Source of the DNA: Methylocapsa sp. D3K7 | GTDB taxonomy: Bacteria > Pseudomonadota > Alphaproteobacteria > Rhizobiales > Beijerinckiaceae | NCBI RefSeq assembly: GCF_029855125.1 | Contig: NZ_CP123229.1 | Span: 2,648,501-2,712,500, forward strand | Direction: 5' to 3' | DNA: 64,000 nt | In this document: one piece after another, positions 18,850 to 27,809 of the stretch | Layout: each line of letters starts with the position of its first letter | Position numbering within the stretch: the first letter of the stretch is position 1 | The notes under the pieces: model-generated | Seen by the model: the letters and a program-made list of their open reading frames with translations, nothing else | The model's database searches: none | What the model was told of the DNA's origin: nothing | Position numbers and translations under genes: made by a program

Positions 18850-20055
18850 ATGGCTAAGGTCGTATGCGTGCTTTACGATGACCCGGTGGATGGGTATCCG
18901 AAATCCTACCCAAGGGATGATCTTCCGAAAATCGACCGCTATCCGGACGGTCAAACGCTTCCAACGCCCAAAGCGATTGATTTCAAGCCTGGCGCGCTTC
19001 TCGGGAGCGTCTCAGGCGAATTGGGCCTGCGCAAATATCTGGAATCCAACGGCCACACTTTGGTTGTAACCTCGGATAAGGACGGCGCCAATTCGGTCCT
19101 CGATCGTGAGTTGCCGGACGCCGAAATCATCATTTCGCAGCCGTTCTGGCCCGCTTATATGACCGCCGAGCGGATCGCCAAGTCGCCCAAACTCAAGATG
19201 ATTGTCACCGCCGGTATCGGTTCGGACCACACTGACCTTCAGGCGGCGATCGACCGCAAACTCACCGTCGCCGAGGTCACCTTCTGCAATTCGATCAGCG
19301 TTTCCGAGCATGTGGTGATGATGATCCTGTCGCTCGTCCGTAACTATATTCCCTCGTATCAATGGGTGGTGAAGGGTGGCTGGAACATCGCCGATTGCGT
19401 GACGCGTTCTTATGACGTCGAAGGCATGCATGTCGGCACCGTCGCGGCGGGCCGCATCGGGCTTGCCGTGCTGCGTCGTCTCAAACCCTTCGACATGCAT
19501 TTGCATTATTTCGACCGCCACCGCTTGCCGGAGGCAGTAGAGAAAGAGCTGAACCTGACCTGGCATCCGACCGTCGAGGACATGGTCAAGGTTTGCGATG
19601 TCGTCACCATCAATTGCCCGCTGCATCCCGAAACCGAGCATCTCTTTGACGACAAGATGATCTCCAAGATGAAACGTGGCGCCTTTATCGTGAACACTGC
19701 GCGCGGAAAAATCTGCGACCGCGATGCCATTGTGCGGGCGCTCGAAAGCGGTCAACTCGCGGGCTATGCGGGCGATGTCTGGTTCCCGCAACCAGCGCCC
19801 AAGGATCACCCGTGGCGCAGCATGCCGCATCACGGCATGACACCGCATATTTCGGGCACGTCGCTCTCGGCGCAGGCGCGCTACGCGGCAGGCGTGCGCG
19901 AAATCCTGGAGTGCTATTTCGAGGGACGGCCCATCCGCGACGAATATTTGATCGTTGAGGGCGGCAAGTTGGCGGGCGTCGGCGCCCATTCCTACAGTGC
20001 CGGCAATGCCACCAGCGGCTCCGAGGAAGCCGCGAAGTTCAAGAAAAGCGCGTAA
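18850..20055 (+). CDS. fdh: NAD-dependent formate dehydrogenase, single subunit
   Basis: Cytoplasmic metal-free enzyme oxidising formate to CO2 with NAD+, the last step of C1 oxidation. 401 residues, matching the roughly 400-residue methylotroph enzymes. Family hallmarks are ISQPFWPAYMTAERI, the NAD-binding GTVAAGRIGLAVLRRL, INCPLHPETEHLF, FIVNTARGKICDRDA and the catalytic His region HHGMTPHISGTSLSAQARYA. ATG 18850 was chosen for AGGGAG 8 bases upstream; the frame extends 7 codons further. Preceded by a LysR gene. Confidence 0.96.
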   Translation: MAKVVCVLYDDPVDGYPKSYPRDDLPKIDRYPDGQTLPTPKAIDFKPGALLGSVSGELGLRKYLESNGHTLVVTSDKDGANSVLDRELPDAEIIISQPFWPAYMTAERIAKSPKLKMIVTAGIGSDHTDLQAAIDRKLTVAEVTFCNSISVSEHVVMMILSLVRNYIPSYQWVVKGGWNIADCVTRSYDVEGMHVGTVAAGRIGLAVLRRLKPFDMHLHYFDRHRLPEAVEKELNLTWHPTVEDMVKVCDVVTINCPLHPETEHLFDDKMISKMKRGAFIVNTARGKICDRDAIVRALESGQLAGYAGDVWFPQPAPKDHPWRSMPHHGMTPHISGTSLSAQARYAAGVREILECYFEGRPIRDEYLIVEGGKLAGVGAHSYSAGNATSGSEEAAKFKKSA

Positions 20056-20102
20056 ATTTCGGAAGAGCGGTTCCGTATAGGGAGCCATTCCTTGCGATCT
20101 TA

Positions 20103-20441
20103 TTATTCCGCGATATCGAAAAAAATCCGGCCGAGGCGGTCCTCCGTCTCGACCGCCCAAAGATCAGGGTCAAAGCCGATCTCGCGCGAAAGTTTTGCTT
20201 CCGTTTCTGCGGGGCTAATCCAAGCTTCGCGATGGAGCCGCGCGAAAAGCCTGTCATAACCTTCCCTCACCTCGCTCTGCGGTGCAGGGCCAAAGAGCGC
20301 GGCAGACCCGTCGAGCCGGTCGATCTTGATGAAAATCGCTCCGGCTTCCGGCGACCCGCGCCGCCGCAACACGGCATTCGCGCCCTCATGGGCGCAGCGG
20401 CGCAAATAAGCTGAAACCCAAATATCGGCGCGTAGCCGCAT
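20103..20441 (-). CDS. DUF1491 family protein
   Basis: Small cytoplasmic protein of 112 residues, conserved in Rhizobiales and uncharacterised. Family pattern: MRLRADIWVSAYLRRC at the start, RRRGSPEAGAIFIKID in the middle and FDPDLWAVETEDRLGR near the end. Start at ATG 20441 fits the family; an open frame continues upstream. Converges with formate dehydrogenase with about 47 bases between, and is divergent from the recombinase gene. Confidence 0.8.
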   Translation of the reverse strand: MRLRADIWVSAYLRRCAHEGANAVLRRRGSPEAGAIFIKIDRLDGSAALFGPAPQSEVREGYDRLFARLHREAWISPAETEAKLSREIGFDPDLWAVETEDRLGRIFFDIAE

Positions 20442-20527
20442 GTGTGAACGCCCCGCGTGAAAGGCTACCGGAAGGCTCCTCCCCCGATGCAAGGAATTGT
20501 TAGGGTGCGCCGGTGCTATGATCAAGC

Positions 20528-21508
20528 ATGACGAAGGCTCATGCCGCTGAGACAGAAAGCGACCCATTGGAGTTTATGCCGGCCAGCGCTGAGATCGCTG
20601 CGCATGCGCGGGATTGGCTGGCGCATCTTTCCGGCGAGCGCCGCGTTTCGGCGCACACGGCGGCCTCCTATGCACGCGATTTGCGGCAATTCTTGCAATT
20701 CGCGGCGGAGCATTTCGGCGAAGCTCCTTCGCTGTTGACCTTCCATCGCCTTGCGCCGCAAGACCTGCGTGCTTTTTTGGCGGCGCGGCGCGGCAAGGGG
20801 GCGGGCAGCCGCTCCCTTGCGCGACAGCTCGCGGGGCTGCGGTCGTTTGCCCGTTTTCTCGAACGCAATGGATTTGGCCAGGCCTTGGCTTTCACGGCGT
20901 TGCGCCCGCCGAAAATTCAGCGCGGCCTGCCAAAACCCTTGCGCGCCGATATCGCATGCGAGCTGGTGGGGGTGGACGCCCGCGCCGGGGAAAACCGGGC
21001 GCAATGGATCATCGCGCGCGATGCTGCCGTTTTGGCCTTGCTCTATGGTGCGGGCCTGCGCATCTCCGAGGCCTTGGCGATCAAGCGTTGCGAAGCGCCG
21101 ATTGGCGGACGCGACGTTTTGACGGTCGTCGGCAAAGGGCAAAAGACTCGAAGCGTTCCGGTGATCGCGCCGGTCCAGCACGCCATTGAAGCCTATCTCG
21201 CGCTTTGCCCGTTTGCCCATGCGCCCGATAAGCCTTTGTTCATTGGCGCCAAGGGCGGCCCGCTGGGTCCAAGAATCATACAGCTCACGATCGAACGGTT
21301 GCGCGGCGCGCTGGGGCTTCCCGAGAGCGCGACGCCGCATGCGCTGCGTCATTCCTTCGCGACACATTTGTTGGAGCGGGGCGGCGATCTGCGCTCGATC
21401 CAGGAGCTGCTCGGGCACGCCTCCCTGTCAACGACGCAGATCTACACCGCCGTCGATAGTGCGCGGCTCCTTGAAGCCTATCGGGCGGCGCATCCTCGCG
21501 GCCGCTAA
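20528..21508 (+). CDS. xerC: Tyrosine recombinase XerC
   Basis: Site-specific recombinase that resolves chromosome dimers at dif together with XerD. 326 residues: an N-terminal SAM-like DNA-binding domain (SGERRVSAHTAASYARDLRQFLQF) and a catalytic domain with Arg178 (YGAGLRISEAL), Lys in GKGQKTRSVP, HALRHSFATHLL, the HASLSTTQIY block and nucleophile Tyr306. Chromosomal-type XerC rather than a phage integrase, judging from length and the absence of mobile-element genes nearby. Confidence 0.93.
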   Translation: MTKAHAAETESDPLEFMPASAEIAAHARDWLAHLSGERRVSAHTAASYARDLRQFLQFAAEHFGEAPSLLTFHRLAPQDLRAFLAARRGKGAGSRSLARQLAGLRSFARFLERNGFGQALAFTALRPPKIQRGLPKPLRADIACELVGVDARAGENRAQWIIARDAAVLALLYGAGLRISEALAIKRCEAPIGGRDVLTVVGKGQKTRSVPVIAPVQHAIEAYLALCPFAHAPDKPLFIGAKGGPLGPRIIQLTIERLRGALGLPESATPHALRHSFATHLLERGGDLRSIQELLGHASLSTTQIYTAVDSARLLEAYRAAHPRGR

Positions 21509-21589
21509 AGGGTTTGCGGGACGGCCCATTTTCTTTTATGCCGCCGCAAGGGCCGTGCTATCCAAGGCGCGAGTGACAGGGAGCGGACG

Positions 21590-22396
21590 ATGCGGTGTCT
21601 TTTTGTCGCCGACCTGCACTACGCGCTTCCGCAATTCGACTGGCTGCTGAAAACGGCCCCCGGCTATGACCTCACCGTCTTGGCCGGTGACGCGCTGGAC
21701 CTCGCATCGATCGTCGATTACCGGGCACAGACGCTGGTTGTCCGCAAATATCTCCAGCGTATGGCGAGCGTGACTCGGCTCCTCGTGTGCTCGGGCAATC
21801 ATGACCTCGATTCGCGCGGCGAGGGCGGTGAGAAGGTGGCGCGCTGGCTGGCTGAGACCGGCGCCCCAAACATTGTCCGTGATGGCGATAGCCTCGTCGT
21901 CGAGGATATGCTGTTCACGGTCTGCGCATGGTGGGATGGGCCGGTGGCCCGCGCGGCACTCGCGGCCCAGCTCGAAGCGGACTCCCAGCGGCGGCAAGGA
22001 TTGCGCTGGGTCTGGATTCATCATGCGCCGCCGGTCAATTCACCGACGAGCTGGTCGGGCAGCCGGTCAATGGGGGATGAGGACCTTGAGCGGTGGATTG
22101 CCGAGTATCATCCAGATATTGTCGTCGCCGGTCACGTCCATCAATCGCCATTCGTGAAAGGCGGCTCATGGGCCGACCGGATCGGCGCCACATGGGTCTT
22201 TAACGCCGGTCGCCAGTTCGGGGTGCCACCCGCCTATATCGTGCTCGACACCAGTGCCGGCGAGGCGGTTTGGATCTCCGCCATGGGCATCCAGACGGTG
22301 CGGCTGGACGCCCCGCTGCGGCGGCCGATCCCGCCCGCGAAGGCCCTGCCGGAGTGGTTTGACGCGCGGGCGCCAGTCCCCAGTCTGGCACCCTAG
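21590..22396 (+). CDS. Metallophosphoesterase
   Basis: Calcineurin-like phosphoesterase of 268 residues with the dinuclear metal site motifs DLHY, GDALD, SGNHD, IHHAPP and GHVHQS. No signal peptide, unlike the Tat-exported enzyme at 10538-11491, so it probably acts in the cytoplasm on an unidentified phosphodiester. GGGAG precedes the ATG by 6 bases. It is 81 bases downstream of xerC and could be co-transcribed. Confidence 0.88.
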   Translation: MRCLFVADLHYALPQFDWLLKTAPGYDLTVLAGDALDLASIVDYRAQTLVVRKYLQRMASVTRLLVCSGNHDLDSRGEGGEKVARWLAETGAPNIVRDGDSLVVEDMLFTVCAWWDGPVARAALAAQLEADSQRRQGLRWVWIHHAPPVNSPTSWSGSRSMGDEDLERWIAEYHPDIVVAGHVHQSPFVKGGSWADRIGATWVFNAGRQFGVPPAYIVLDTSAGEAVWISAMGIQTVRLDAPLRRPIPPAKALPEWFDARAPVPSLAP

Positions 22397-22412
22397 TGGC
22401 GGACACTGCCCT

Positions 22413-22895
22413 TCAAGGCCGTCGCGGATCGCGGTCGGACCCTGGCACAAAATCCCGTTCCTGTTGATGAATCAGCGTTTCGAGCACGTCGCCTACCATC
22501 TCAAGATGATCGCTGGAACCGGCGAATTGGCGTTTTAGATCGACGAGATAGGTCGTTGCTGCGTTAAGCCGGTTCGCCAAGAGGCGCGCCACGAGCCAGG
22601 ACAGGCCGGGATTGGCGCTGAAAAAACCCGCCGCGTCCTCGATGACATGCACCCTAATATCCCCGAGCGCCCGGGCCGTTGCGGTGTGTGGAACGCCAAG
22701 CAGGACCGACATTTCTCCGACGAGCGAGCCTGGTTCGTCGAGTATCGTGACCTGGGTGCCCCCGCGTAGCACTTCGATGCGGCCTTCCGCGAGCACATAG
22801 ACGCGGCCGGTCTCCTGGCCCTCCTCCAGAATGACGGAGCCACTTGCCCGATATTCCAGAGGAACGGCACCGCAGTGGTCGAGGATGGCGCGCAT
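22413..22895 (-). CDS. Cyclic-nucleotide-binding domain protein
   Basis: 160-residue protein consisting essentially of one cNMP-binding beta-roll: VILEEGQETGRVYVLAEGRIEVLRGGTQVTILDEPGSLVGEMSVLLGVPHTATARAL, followed by a helical tail. There is no helix-turn-helix, so it is not a CRP/FNR-type DNA-binding protein; it may be a sensor subunit for an unknown partner. Phosphate-cassette residues are only partly conserved (GEMSVLLGVPHTATA), so ligand binding is uncertain. The start is unclear: ATG 22895 or a TTG at 22937. Confidence 0.75.
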   Translation of the reverse strand: MRAILDHCGAVPLEYRASGSVILEEGQETGRVYVLAEGRIEVLRGGTQVTILDEPGSLVGEMSVLLGVPHTATARALGDIRVHVIEDAAGFFSANPGLSWLVARLLANRLNAATTYLVDLKRQFAGSSDHLEMVGDVLETLIHQQERDFVPGSDRDPRRP

Positions 22896-23106
22896 GAGTG
22901 TGACTTTGAACCGGTTTTCGGCTGATTTCGCTGCCAAGCCGGTCTGGCGGCAGAGTATAGCGTATCACGCCCCGCGGGATAGTTGGTTAGTTTCGCCGCA
23001 AGAGCATAGGCCATTTATCGCCGCAATGCGATAATACGGTCAATGGCCTTGCAAGATCTCACCGGATCGCCCCACGAGCGGCGTGGCGGGGAAACAAGGA
23101 CATAGC

Positions 23107-24351
23107 GTGCCGGATCACGGTCTTTTTTCACAAGTGCTCGACCCCATCAACCGCGCGGATCCCTATCCGGTCTATACGCGGCTGCGCGAAACGCCCATCC
23201 TCCGGGAGGAGGACGGGACCTATATCGTCAACACCTACACCGAAATCCGCAGTCTTCTTCAAGACCCCAGGGTGAGTTCCGAGGATCTTCCCAAGACCAA
23301 ATATGCAAGGACGGGCAATCTCCTTCGCGACCTTATCTTCAATCCGGTCAAGGCCTGGATCGTCGATACCCATCGTCCCGTACTCTTTCGTGATCCTCCC
23401 GATCATGGCGTTCTGCGCCGCCTCATCATGGCGGAGTTCACTCCGGAGCGGATGAGGGCGATGGATGGCCGCGTCAAGGCGATCGTCGGCGATCTCATCG
23501 GCGAGATGAGCGGCCGCGATGAAATCGATCTCGTGGGCGGCTTCGCTTACCCCCTGCCGGTCACGGTCATTTGCGAGCTCCTCGGGATCCCCCCCGGCGA
23601 CGCGCAGAAATTTCAAAGCTGGTCAGGGACGCTCACCGGCGCGCTCGATCCCGATCGACGAATCCGCGAAGAGGATCTGAGCAAAACTGCCGCGGATTAT
23701 GATGCGATCACCGCTTATTTACGCGCGATCATCAAGGAGAAGCGTAAACGTCCTGCCAACGACGTCTTGTCGGGCCTTGCCGCTTACAAAGACAAAAAAC
23801 TTGGGCGGATGGGCAAATATGATCTCATCGCCACCGCCGTCCTTTTGCTGATCGCAGGGCATGAGACCACCGTCAATCTCATTGCCAACAGCATGCTCAC
23901 CCTGCTGCGCCATCCGGAATGGCTTGAAAAGCTGCGCCGCGACCCAGCCCTTGCGCCCCGCATCGTCGAGGAAGTGCTCCGTTACGAGCCGCCGGTCCAT
24001 TTCCGGACTCGCAAGACTTTGGCCGAAATCCATATCGCCGGAACGGTGATCCCGAAGGATGCGCCGCTTGTCCTCTTGTTCGCATCCGGCAACCGCGACC
24101 CGAACCGCTTTCGAGATCCAGACACATTCGATCCGAATCGCCCAGACAATTTGCATTTCGGCTTCGGCGGAGGCCCGCATTATTGTGTCGGCGCGCCTTT
24201 GGCAAGGATCGAAGCCGAAACGGCGCTCGCCGCGCTGGCCAGACGGCTGGTTAACCCAAAATTGCTGGTTGATCCGCCACCTTATCGCCCCGGAGCATCG
24301 CTGCGCGGACCCGCACAGCTCCGGTTGAGGGTCTCTGGTGTCATTCCTTAA
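23107..24351 (+). CDS. Cytochrome P450
   Basis: Soluble bacterial P450 monooxygenase of 414 residues. The I-helix oxygen-binding motif is AGHETT (residues 250-255), the ExxR helix is EEVLRYEPP, and the heme loop is FGFGGGPHYCVGAPLAR with Cys360 as ligand. CYP family and substrate cannot be told from sequence alone. GTG 23107 is preferred because AAGGA lies 7 bases upstream; a GTG at 23083 is also in frame. No ferredoxin partner is adjacent. Confidence 0.93.
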   Translation: MPDHGLFSQVLDPINRADPYPVYTRLRETPILREEDGTYIVNTYTEIRSLLQDPRVSSEDLPKTKYARTGNLLRDLIFNPVKAWIVDTHRPVLFRDPPDHGVLRRLIMAEFTPERMRAMDGRVKAIVGDLIGEMSGRDEIDLVGGFAYPLPVTVICELLGIPPGDAQKFQSWSGTLTGALDPDRRIREEDLSKTAADYDAITAYLRAIIKEKRKRPANDVLSGLAAYKDKKLGRMGKYDLIATAVLLLIAGHETTVNLIANSMLTLLRHPEWLEKLRRDPALAPRIVEEVLRYEPPVHFRTRKTLAEIHIAGTVIPKDAPLVLLFASGNRDPNRFRDPDTFDPNRPDNLHFGFGGGPHYCVGAPLARIEAETALAALARRLVNPKLLVDPPPYRPGASLRGPAQLRLRVSGVIP

Positions 24352-24438
24352 AAGTTGCACAGTGTGAATTATGATGGGCTCAGAAATGAAACGCTGCATC
24401 TTGAAGCGCCATATGCGTCCTAACCGAGGAGAAGAGAA

Positions 24439-24576
24439 ATGCGGCGCCTTATTTTGACTTTGGGCGGTCTCGTCCTTTGCTGCCTCGCCGCGGGATGCGA
24501 CAAATGCGGCGATCCGGTCAAATTCAACGTGCCGGGCACGCCCAATGCCTGCTACGAAAGCCAGCTGCGGAAATGA
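24439..24576 (+). CDS. Small Cys-rich lipoprotein (45 residues)
   Basis: Too short for most gene callers but well supported: strong ribosome-binding site (GAGGAGAAGAGAA) before the ATG, a leader with lipobox LAAGC (Cys20), and a mature part of 26 residues, CDKCGDPVKFNVPGTPNACY..., that carries two further Cys. It lies between the P450 and the potassium channel on the same strand. Function unknown. Confidence 0.6.
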   Translation: MRRLILTLGGLVLCCLAAGCDKCGDPVKFNVPGTPNACYESQLRK

Positions 24577-24622
24577 AAGCGGTCGCGGCGGGACGATGCG
24601 AGCAAAGCGGGAGCTACGCGGC

Positions 24623-25561
24623 ATGAGGCATTTCATGCCCAAAAACTTGGTGCCCAAACATTTCAGGCGGAAGCGTAAGCCACGCGGGCCGCATAGCTCG
24701 ACAATAAGGGCCGGCACGGTCGAAGTCGTTAAGCGCGGCGCCTCGCGCTATGATTTTCACGATCCCTATCATATCGCGCTCTCCATGAGTTGGAGGGGCT
24801 TCGTGTTCGCCTTCGTGGGATTGGAACTTTGCATCAATCTTGTTTTTGCGCTGCTTTATTTTGTAAATCCGGGCTGCCTCGTCGGCGCGAGGCCGGGATC
24901 GTTTACTGACGCTTTCTTTTTCAGCCTCGAAACATTGGCGACCGTGGGTTACGGAACCATGGCCCCGGCGACCTTCTATGGCCACGCCGTATCGGCGATT
25001 GAAATCGTCTCCGGCATGGCCTTCACCGCGATCATGACGGGGCTTTTGTTCGTCCGCTTTTCGAAACCGAGATCACGCATATTGTTCGCCGATCAGGCTG
25101 TTGTGACGGGTCACAATTGCTCGCCGACCTTGATGGTGCGCATTGCCAATGGGCGTTTAAGTTTGCTCACCCATGCTACGGTGCGGCTCGGTGTGCTGTT
25201 GCCCGAGATCAGCGCGGAAGGCCGTTCGTTCCGTTATGTGCATGACCTCATCTTGTCGAATGCGACTCTTCCCTTGTTCGCGTTGACGTGGACCGTAATG
25301 CACAGAATCGACGAGCACAGCCCGCTCGCGGGCTATGATGCCGAGCGGTTCATGGAAAGCGATGCGCGGATCTTCTTGACCATCGAGGCTCGCGACCACG
25401 CCCTCGGCGCCGCTGTTCATGACATGCGCATTTATACGGCGGAAGACGTCTTGTTCGGCATGCATTACGCCGAGGCGCTCACCTTCGACGATCAAAAGAG
25501 GCCGGTCGCCGATCTCACTCGTTTGAGTCTCGTTGAACGCGATGAAAACGGCGCCTGCTGA
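24623..25561 (+). CDS. Inward-rectifier-type potassium channel (KirBac family)
   Basis: Inner-membrane potassium channel of about 312 residues. An N-terminal slide helix (YDFHDPYHIALSMSWRGF) is followed by TM1 (FVFAFVGLELCINLVFALLYFV), a pore loop with selectivity filter TVGYGTM, TM2 (VSAIEIVSGMAFTAIMTGLLFVRFSKP) and a cytoplasmic immunoglobulin-like domain (RSRILFADQAVVT..., ending LSLVERDE). ATG 24623 has GGGAG 9 bases upstream; ATG 24596 is an alternative. Confidence 0.9.
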   Translation: MRHFMPKNLVPKHFRRKRKPRGPHSSTIRAGTVEVVKRGASRYDFHDPYHIALSMSWRGFVFAFVGLELCINLVFALLYFVNPGCLVGARPGSFTDAFFFSLETLATVGYGTMAPATFYGHAVSAIEIVSGMAFTAIMTGLLFVRFSKPRSRILFADQAVVTGHNCSPTLMVRIANGRLSLLTHATVRLGVLLPEISAEGRSFRYVHDLILSNATLPLFALTWTVMHRIDEHSPLAGYDAERFMESDARIFLTIEARDHALGAAVHDMRIYTAEDVLFGMHYAEALTFDDQKRPVADLTRLSLVERDENGAC

Positions 25562-25572
25562 TCAGTTAACAT

Positions 25573-26622
25573 TTACTCCGGCGCATCCTCGATCGGATCG
25601 AAGCGTTTTACATCGAAGCCGAAGAGATCGAAGGTGTGCTGCATGTGAGGAGGCAAGGGCGCCGTGACGTCGAGTGTGCCGCCGCGCGGGTGCGGCAGGA
25701 TCAGCCGCCGGGCCAAAAGATGCAGCTTTGGTTCGACGGCGTCCGGTATCATTCGCAAGGGATCGTTGCGGCGCGGGTCCTTTGCGGGCGCCGCGCCATA
25801 TTTTGGATCGCCGACAATGGGATGCCCAATCGCCTCGGCATGAGCGCGCAATTGATGCGTGCGGCCGGTCACTGGCTTCATTGAAAGCCATGCAAGCCGT
25901 GGCGCCACTTTATCGACAACTGTGTAATAGGTCACCGAATGGCGCGCATCCTCGTCGCCATGTTTGGCGATCCGCATTTTTTCGAGTTTTTCGCGCGGGA
26001 TGGCGCCGTTCCGGGCGGGGCGCGCCGCGTCCATACCGGGGCCTTTCGCCAAATACAGGGAAACGCGGCCTTGTGCTGGCTTTGGCACCCCTTCAACAAT
26101 CGCCCAGTAGATTTTCCGTGCCTGGCGCGAACGGAAAATTTCGCCAAGATCAGCCGCGATGCTGCGGGTCTTCGCGACCAGCAGAACCCCCGACGTATCA
26201 CGATCGAGCCGGTGCACCAGCACCGGGCGCCCGCCATGCTCGTTTTGCATGGAGGCCAGCATCCCATCGATATGATGCGTCGTCCCGGAACCGCCCTGTA
26301 CGGCCAATCCGAATGGCTTGTTGAGGACGATGAGATCGCGATCCTCAAACAGAATCATGTCTTGGAGCGCGCGCAAATCGGTGGGGGATATTTCGTGGGC
26401 GGGCGCGGTGGGCGCGGCGAGCTTCAACGGTGGCACGCGGACGCTTTGCCCCTTCGCGAGCCGGGTTGCCGTCTTCACCCGCGCGCCATCAACCCGCACT
26501 TCGCCGGTCCGCACGATCTTGTTCAAATGCGAAAGCGAAAGCATTGGCATGCGCCGCTTGAACCAGCGGTCGAGGCGCATCCCTTCTTCGTCTTCACCGA
26601 CCTCGAAGGTCTGAACGCTCAC
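25573..26622 (-). CDS. rluC: 23S rRNA pseudouridine synthase, RluC/RluD type
   Basis: Converts specific uridines of 23S rRNA to pseudouridine. 349 residues: an N-terminal S4 RNA-binding domain (MRLDRWFKRRMPMLSLSHLNKIVRTGEVRVDGARVK) and the RluA catalytic domain with nucleophile Asp in VHRLDRDTSGVLLVAKT. GTG start at 26622. It is 12 bases downstream of the cold-shock gene on the same strand. RluC versus RluD cannot be settled by eye. Confidence 0.9.
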   Translation of the reverse strand: MSVQTFEVGEDEEGMRLDRWFKRRMPMLSLSHLNKIVRTGEVRVDGARVKTATRLAKGQSVRVPPLKLAAPTAPAHEISPTDLRALQDMILFEDRDLIVLNKPFGLAVQGGSGTTHHIDGMLASMQNEHGGRPVLVHRLDRDTSGVLLVAKTRSIAADLGEIFRSRQARKIYWAIVEGVPKPAQGRVSLYLAKGPGMDAARPARNGAIPREKLEKMRIAKHGDEDARHSVTYYTVVDKVAPRLAWLSMKPVTGRTHQLRAHAEAIGHPIVGDPKYGAAPAKDPRRNDPLRMIPDAVEPKLHLLARRLILPHPRGGTLDVTAPLPPHMQHTFDLFGFDVKRFDPIEDAPE

Positions 26623-26633
26623 CCGTCAATTCC

Positions 26634-26846
26634 TTATAGCAACTGCAAACCGACCGCCTTGGGTCCCTTGCCCTTTTTGTCCGCCTCGATTTCGAAGGCC
26701 ACGCGCTGGCCTTCGTTCAAAGCTGGCAAGCCCGCCTGCTCCAGGGCGGAGATGTGGACGAAAATATCACGCCCGCCGGTGTCCGGGGTTATAAACCCAT
26801 AACCCCTCTCCGCATTAAAAAATTTGACTGTTCCCTGTTGCGACAT
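26634..26846 (-). CDS. Cold-shock domain protein (CspA family)
   Basis: Single-stranded nucleic-acid chaperone of 70 residues. Both RNA-binding motifs are present: GTVKFFNAERGYGFIT (RNP1-type) and DIFVHISAL (RNP2-type). The ATG at 26846 gives the usual length; the upstream extension of the frame is not credible. It lies between rlmJ and rluC on the minus strand with small gaps. Confidence 0.95.
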   Translation of the reverse strand: MSQQGTVKFFNAERGYGFITPDTGGRDIFVHISALEQAGLPALNEGQRVAFEIEADKKGKGPKAVGLQLL

Positions 26847-26960
26847 GGAGCGCGTCCCTTCCCATCGAGAGTGCCTCGCTTGGCGTAAGCGCGGCCAGGT
26901 GCGCCGCTCGCCCATCCGCCAGAAAAAACATGGGACGAAAGCGGGGTTTGGCAAGCCGGG

Positions 26961-27803
26961 TCATTCGCCCGAGAGCCACTCGATCAAAAATCCCGGCTGG
27001 TGGCGCCCGAGAACGCCTGCGAGCCAGGGCAATAGGAGTTTCGCCTCCGCGTCGAGCCCGAATGGCGGATTAATGATCATGAGGCCGCAGCGTGCCAGGG
27101 GGGCTCGGGGGGCTGGCGAATCGATCTGAAGTTCGAGGCGTAAAACGCGTTTGATCCCCTCATCCGCGAGCTTTGCCGCGAAGGAGGCTGCCGTCCCCGC
27201 ATCCTTGACCGGATACCAAAGCATATAGATGCCGGTCGTCCATTTGCGCCACGCTTTCACAAGCGCATCTGCCGCCGTTGCGAGTTCCTGCGCCGCTTCG
27301 AAGGGTGGATCGATCAAAACCAGCCCGCGCCGCTCCACGGGCGGTAGGAAGGCATTTAGCCCCGCATAACCGTCGCTCTGAAAGAGCTTGGTGCGCCTAT
27401 CATTGCCAAAATTGGCCCGCAACGCCTTGGAGGCGGCGGGGTGCAGCTCACACAACAATATCCTGTCCTGGCGCCGGAGCAGGCTCTTGGCGATCCAGGG
27501 CGACCCGCCATACCGCGGCCCCTCCGCACGGATCAATGGTGCTTCGATTTGAAGATATGCCTCGATGAGATCGCGCACATCCGGCGGGGCTGCCGCCGCT
27601 ATGAGGGCGCCGATTCCGGACTGCCATTCGGTAGATTTTCCTGGTGGCGGCGGCAAGAGGTCGTAGATGCCACTTCCGGCATGGGTCTCAATATAACGGA
27701 AGGGCGCTGGTTTCACGCAAAGGCGCAGCAATGCGCGGGTCAGAACGATGTGCTTGAACACATCCGCGAAATTGCCGGCATGAAATTCATGACGGTAATT
27801 CAT
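26961..27803 (-). CDS. rlmJ: 23S rRNA (adenine-N6)-methyltransferase RlmJ
   Basis: SAM-dependent enzyme methylating A2030 of 23S rRNA in Escherichia coli. 280 residues with the family opening MNYRHEFHAGNFADVFKHIVLTRAL, the SAM-binding region IETHAGSGIYDL, and the catalytic DPPF motif (LVLIDPPFEAAQEL). It shares a minus-strand run with rluC and the cold-shock gene, so it belongs to an RNA-maintenance neighbourhood. Confidence 0.92.
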   Translation of the reverse strand: MNYRHEFHAGNFADVFKHIVLTRALLRLCVKPAPFRYIETHAGSGIYDLLPPPPGKSTEWQSGIGALIAAAAPPDVRDLIEAYLQIEAPLIRAEGPRYGGSPWIAKSLLRRQDRILLCELHPAASKALRANFGNDRRTKLFQSDGYAGLNAFLPPVERRGLVLIDPPFEAAQELATAADALVKAWRKWTTGIYMLWYPVKDAGTAASFAAKLADEGIKRVLRLELQIDSPAPRAPLARCGLMIINPPFGLDAEAKLLLPWLAGVLGRHQPGFLIEWLSGE

Positions 27804-27809
27804 GCCGGC

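Noticed and set aside
20528..21508. Tyrosine recombinase considered as a phage or island integrase
   Set aside because: Length, order of motifs and lack of att repeats or phage genes fit housekeeping XerC.
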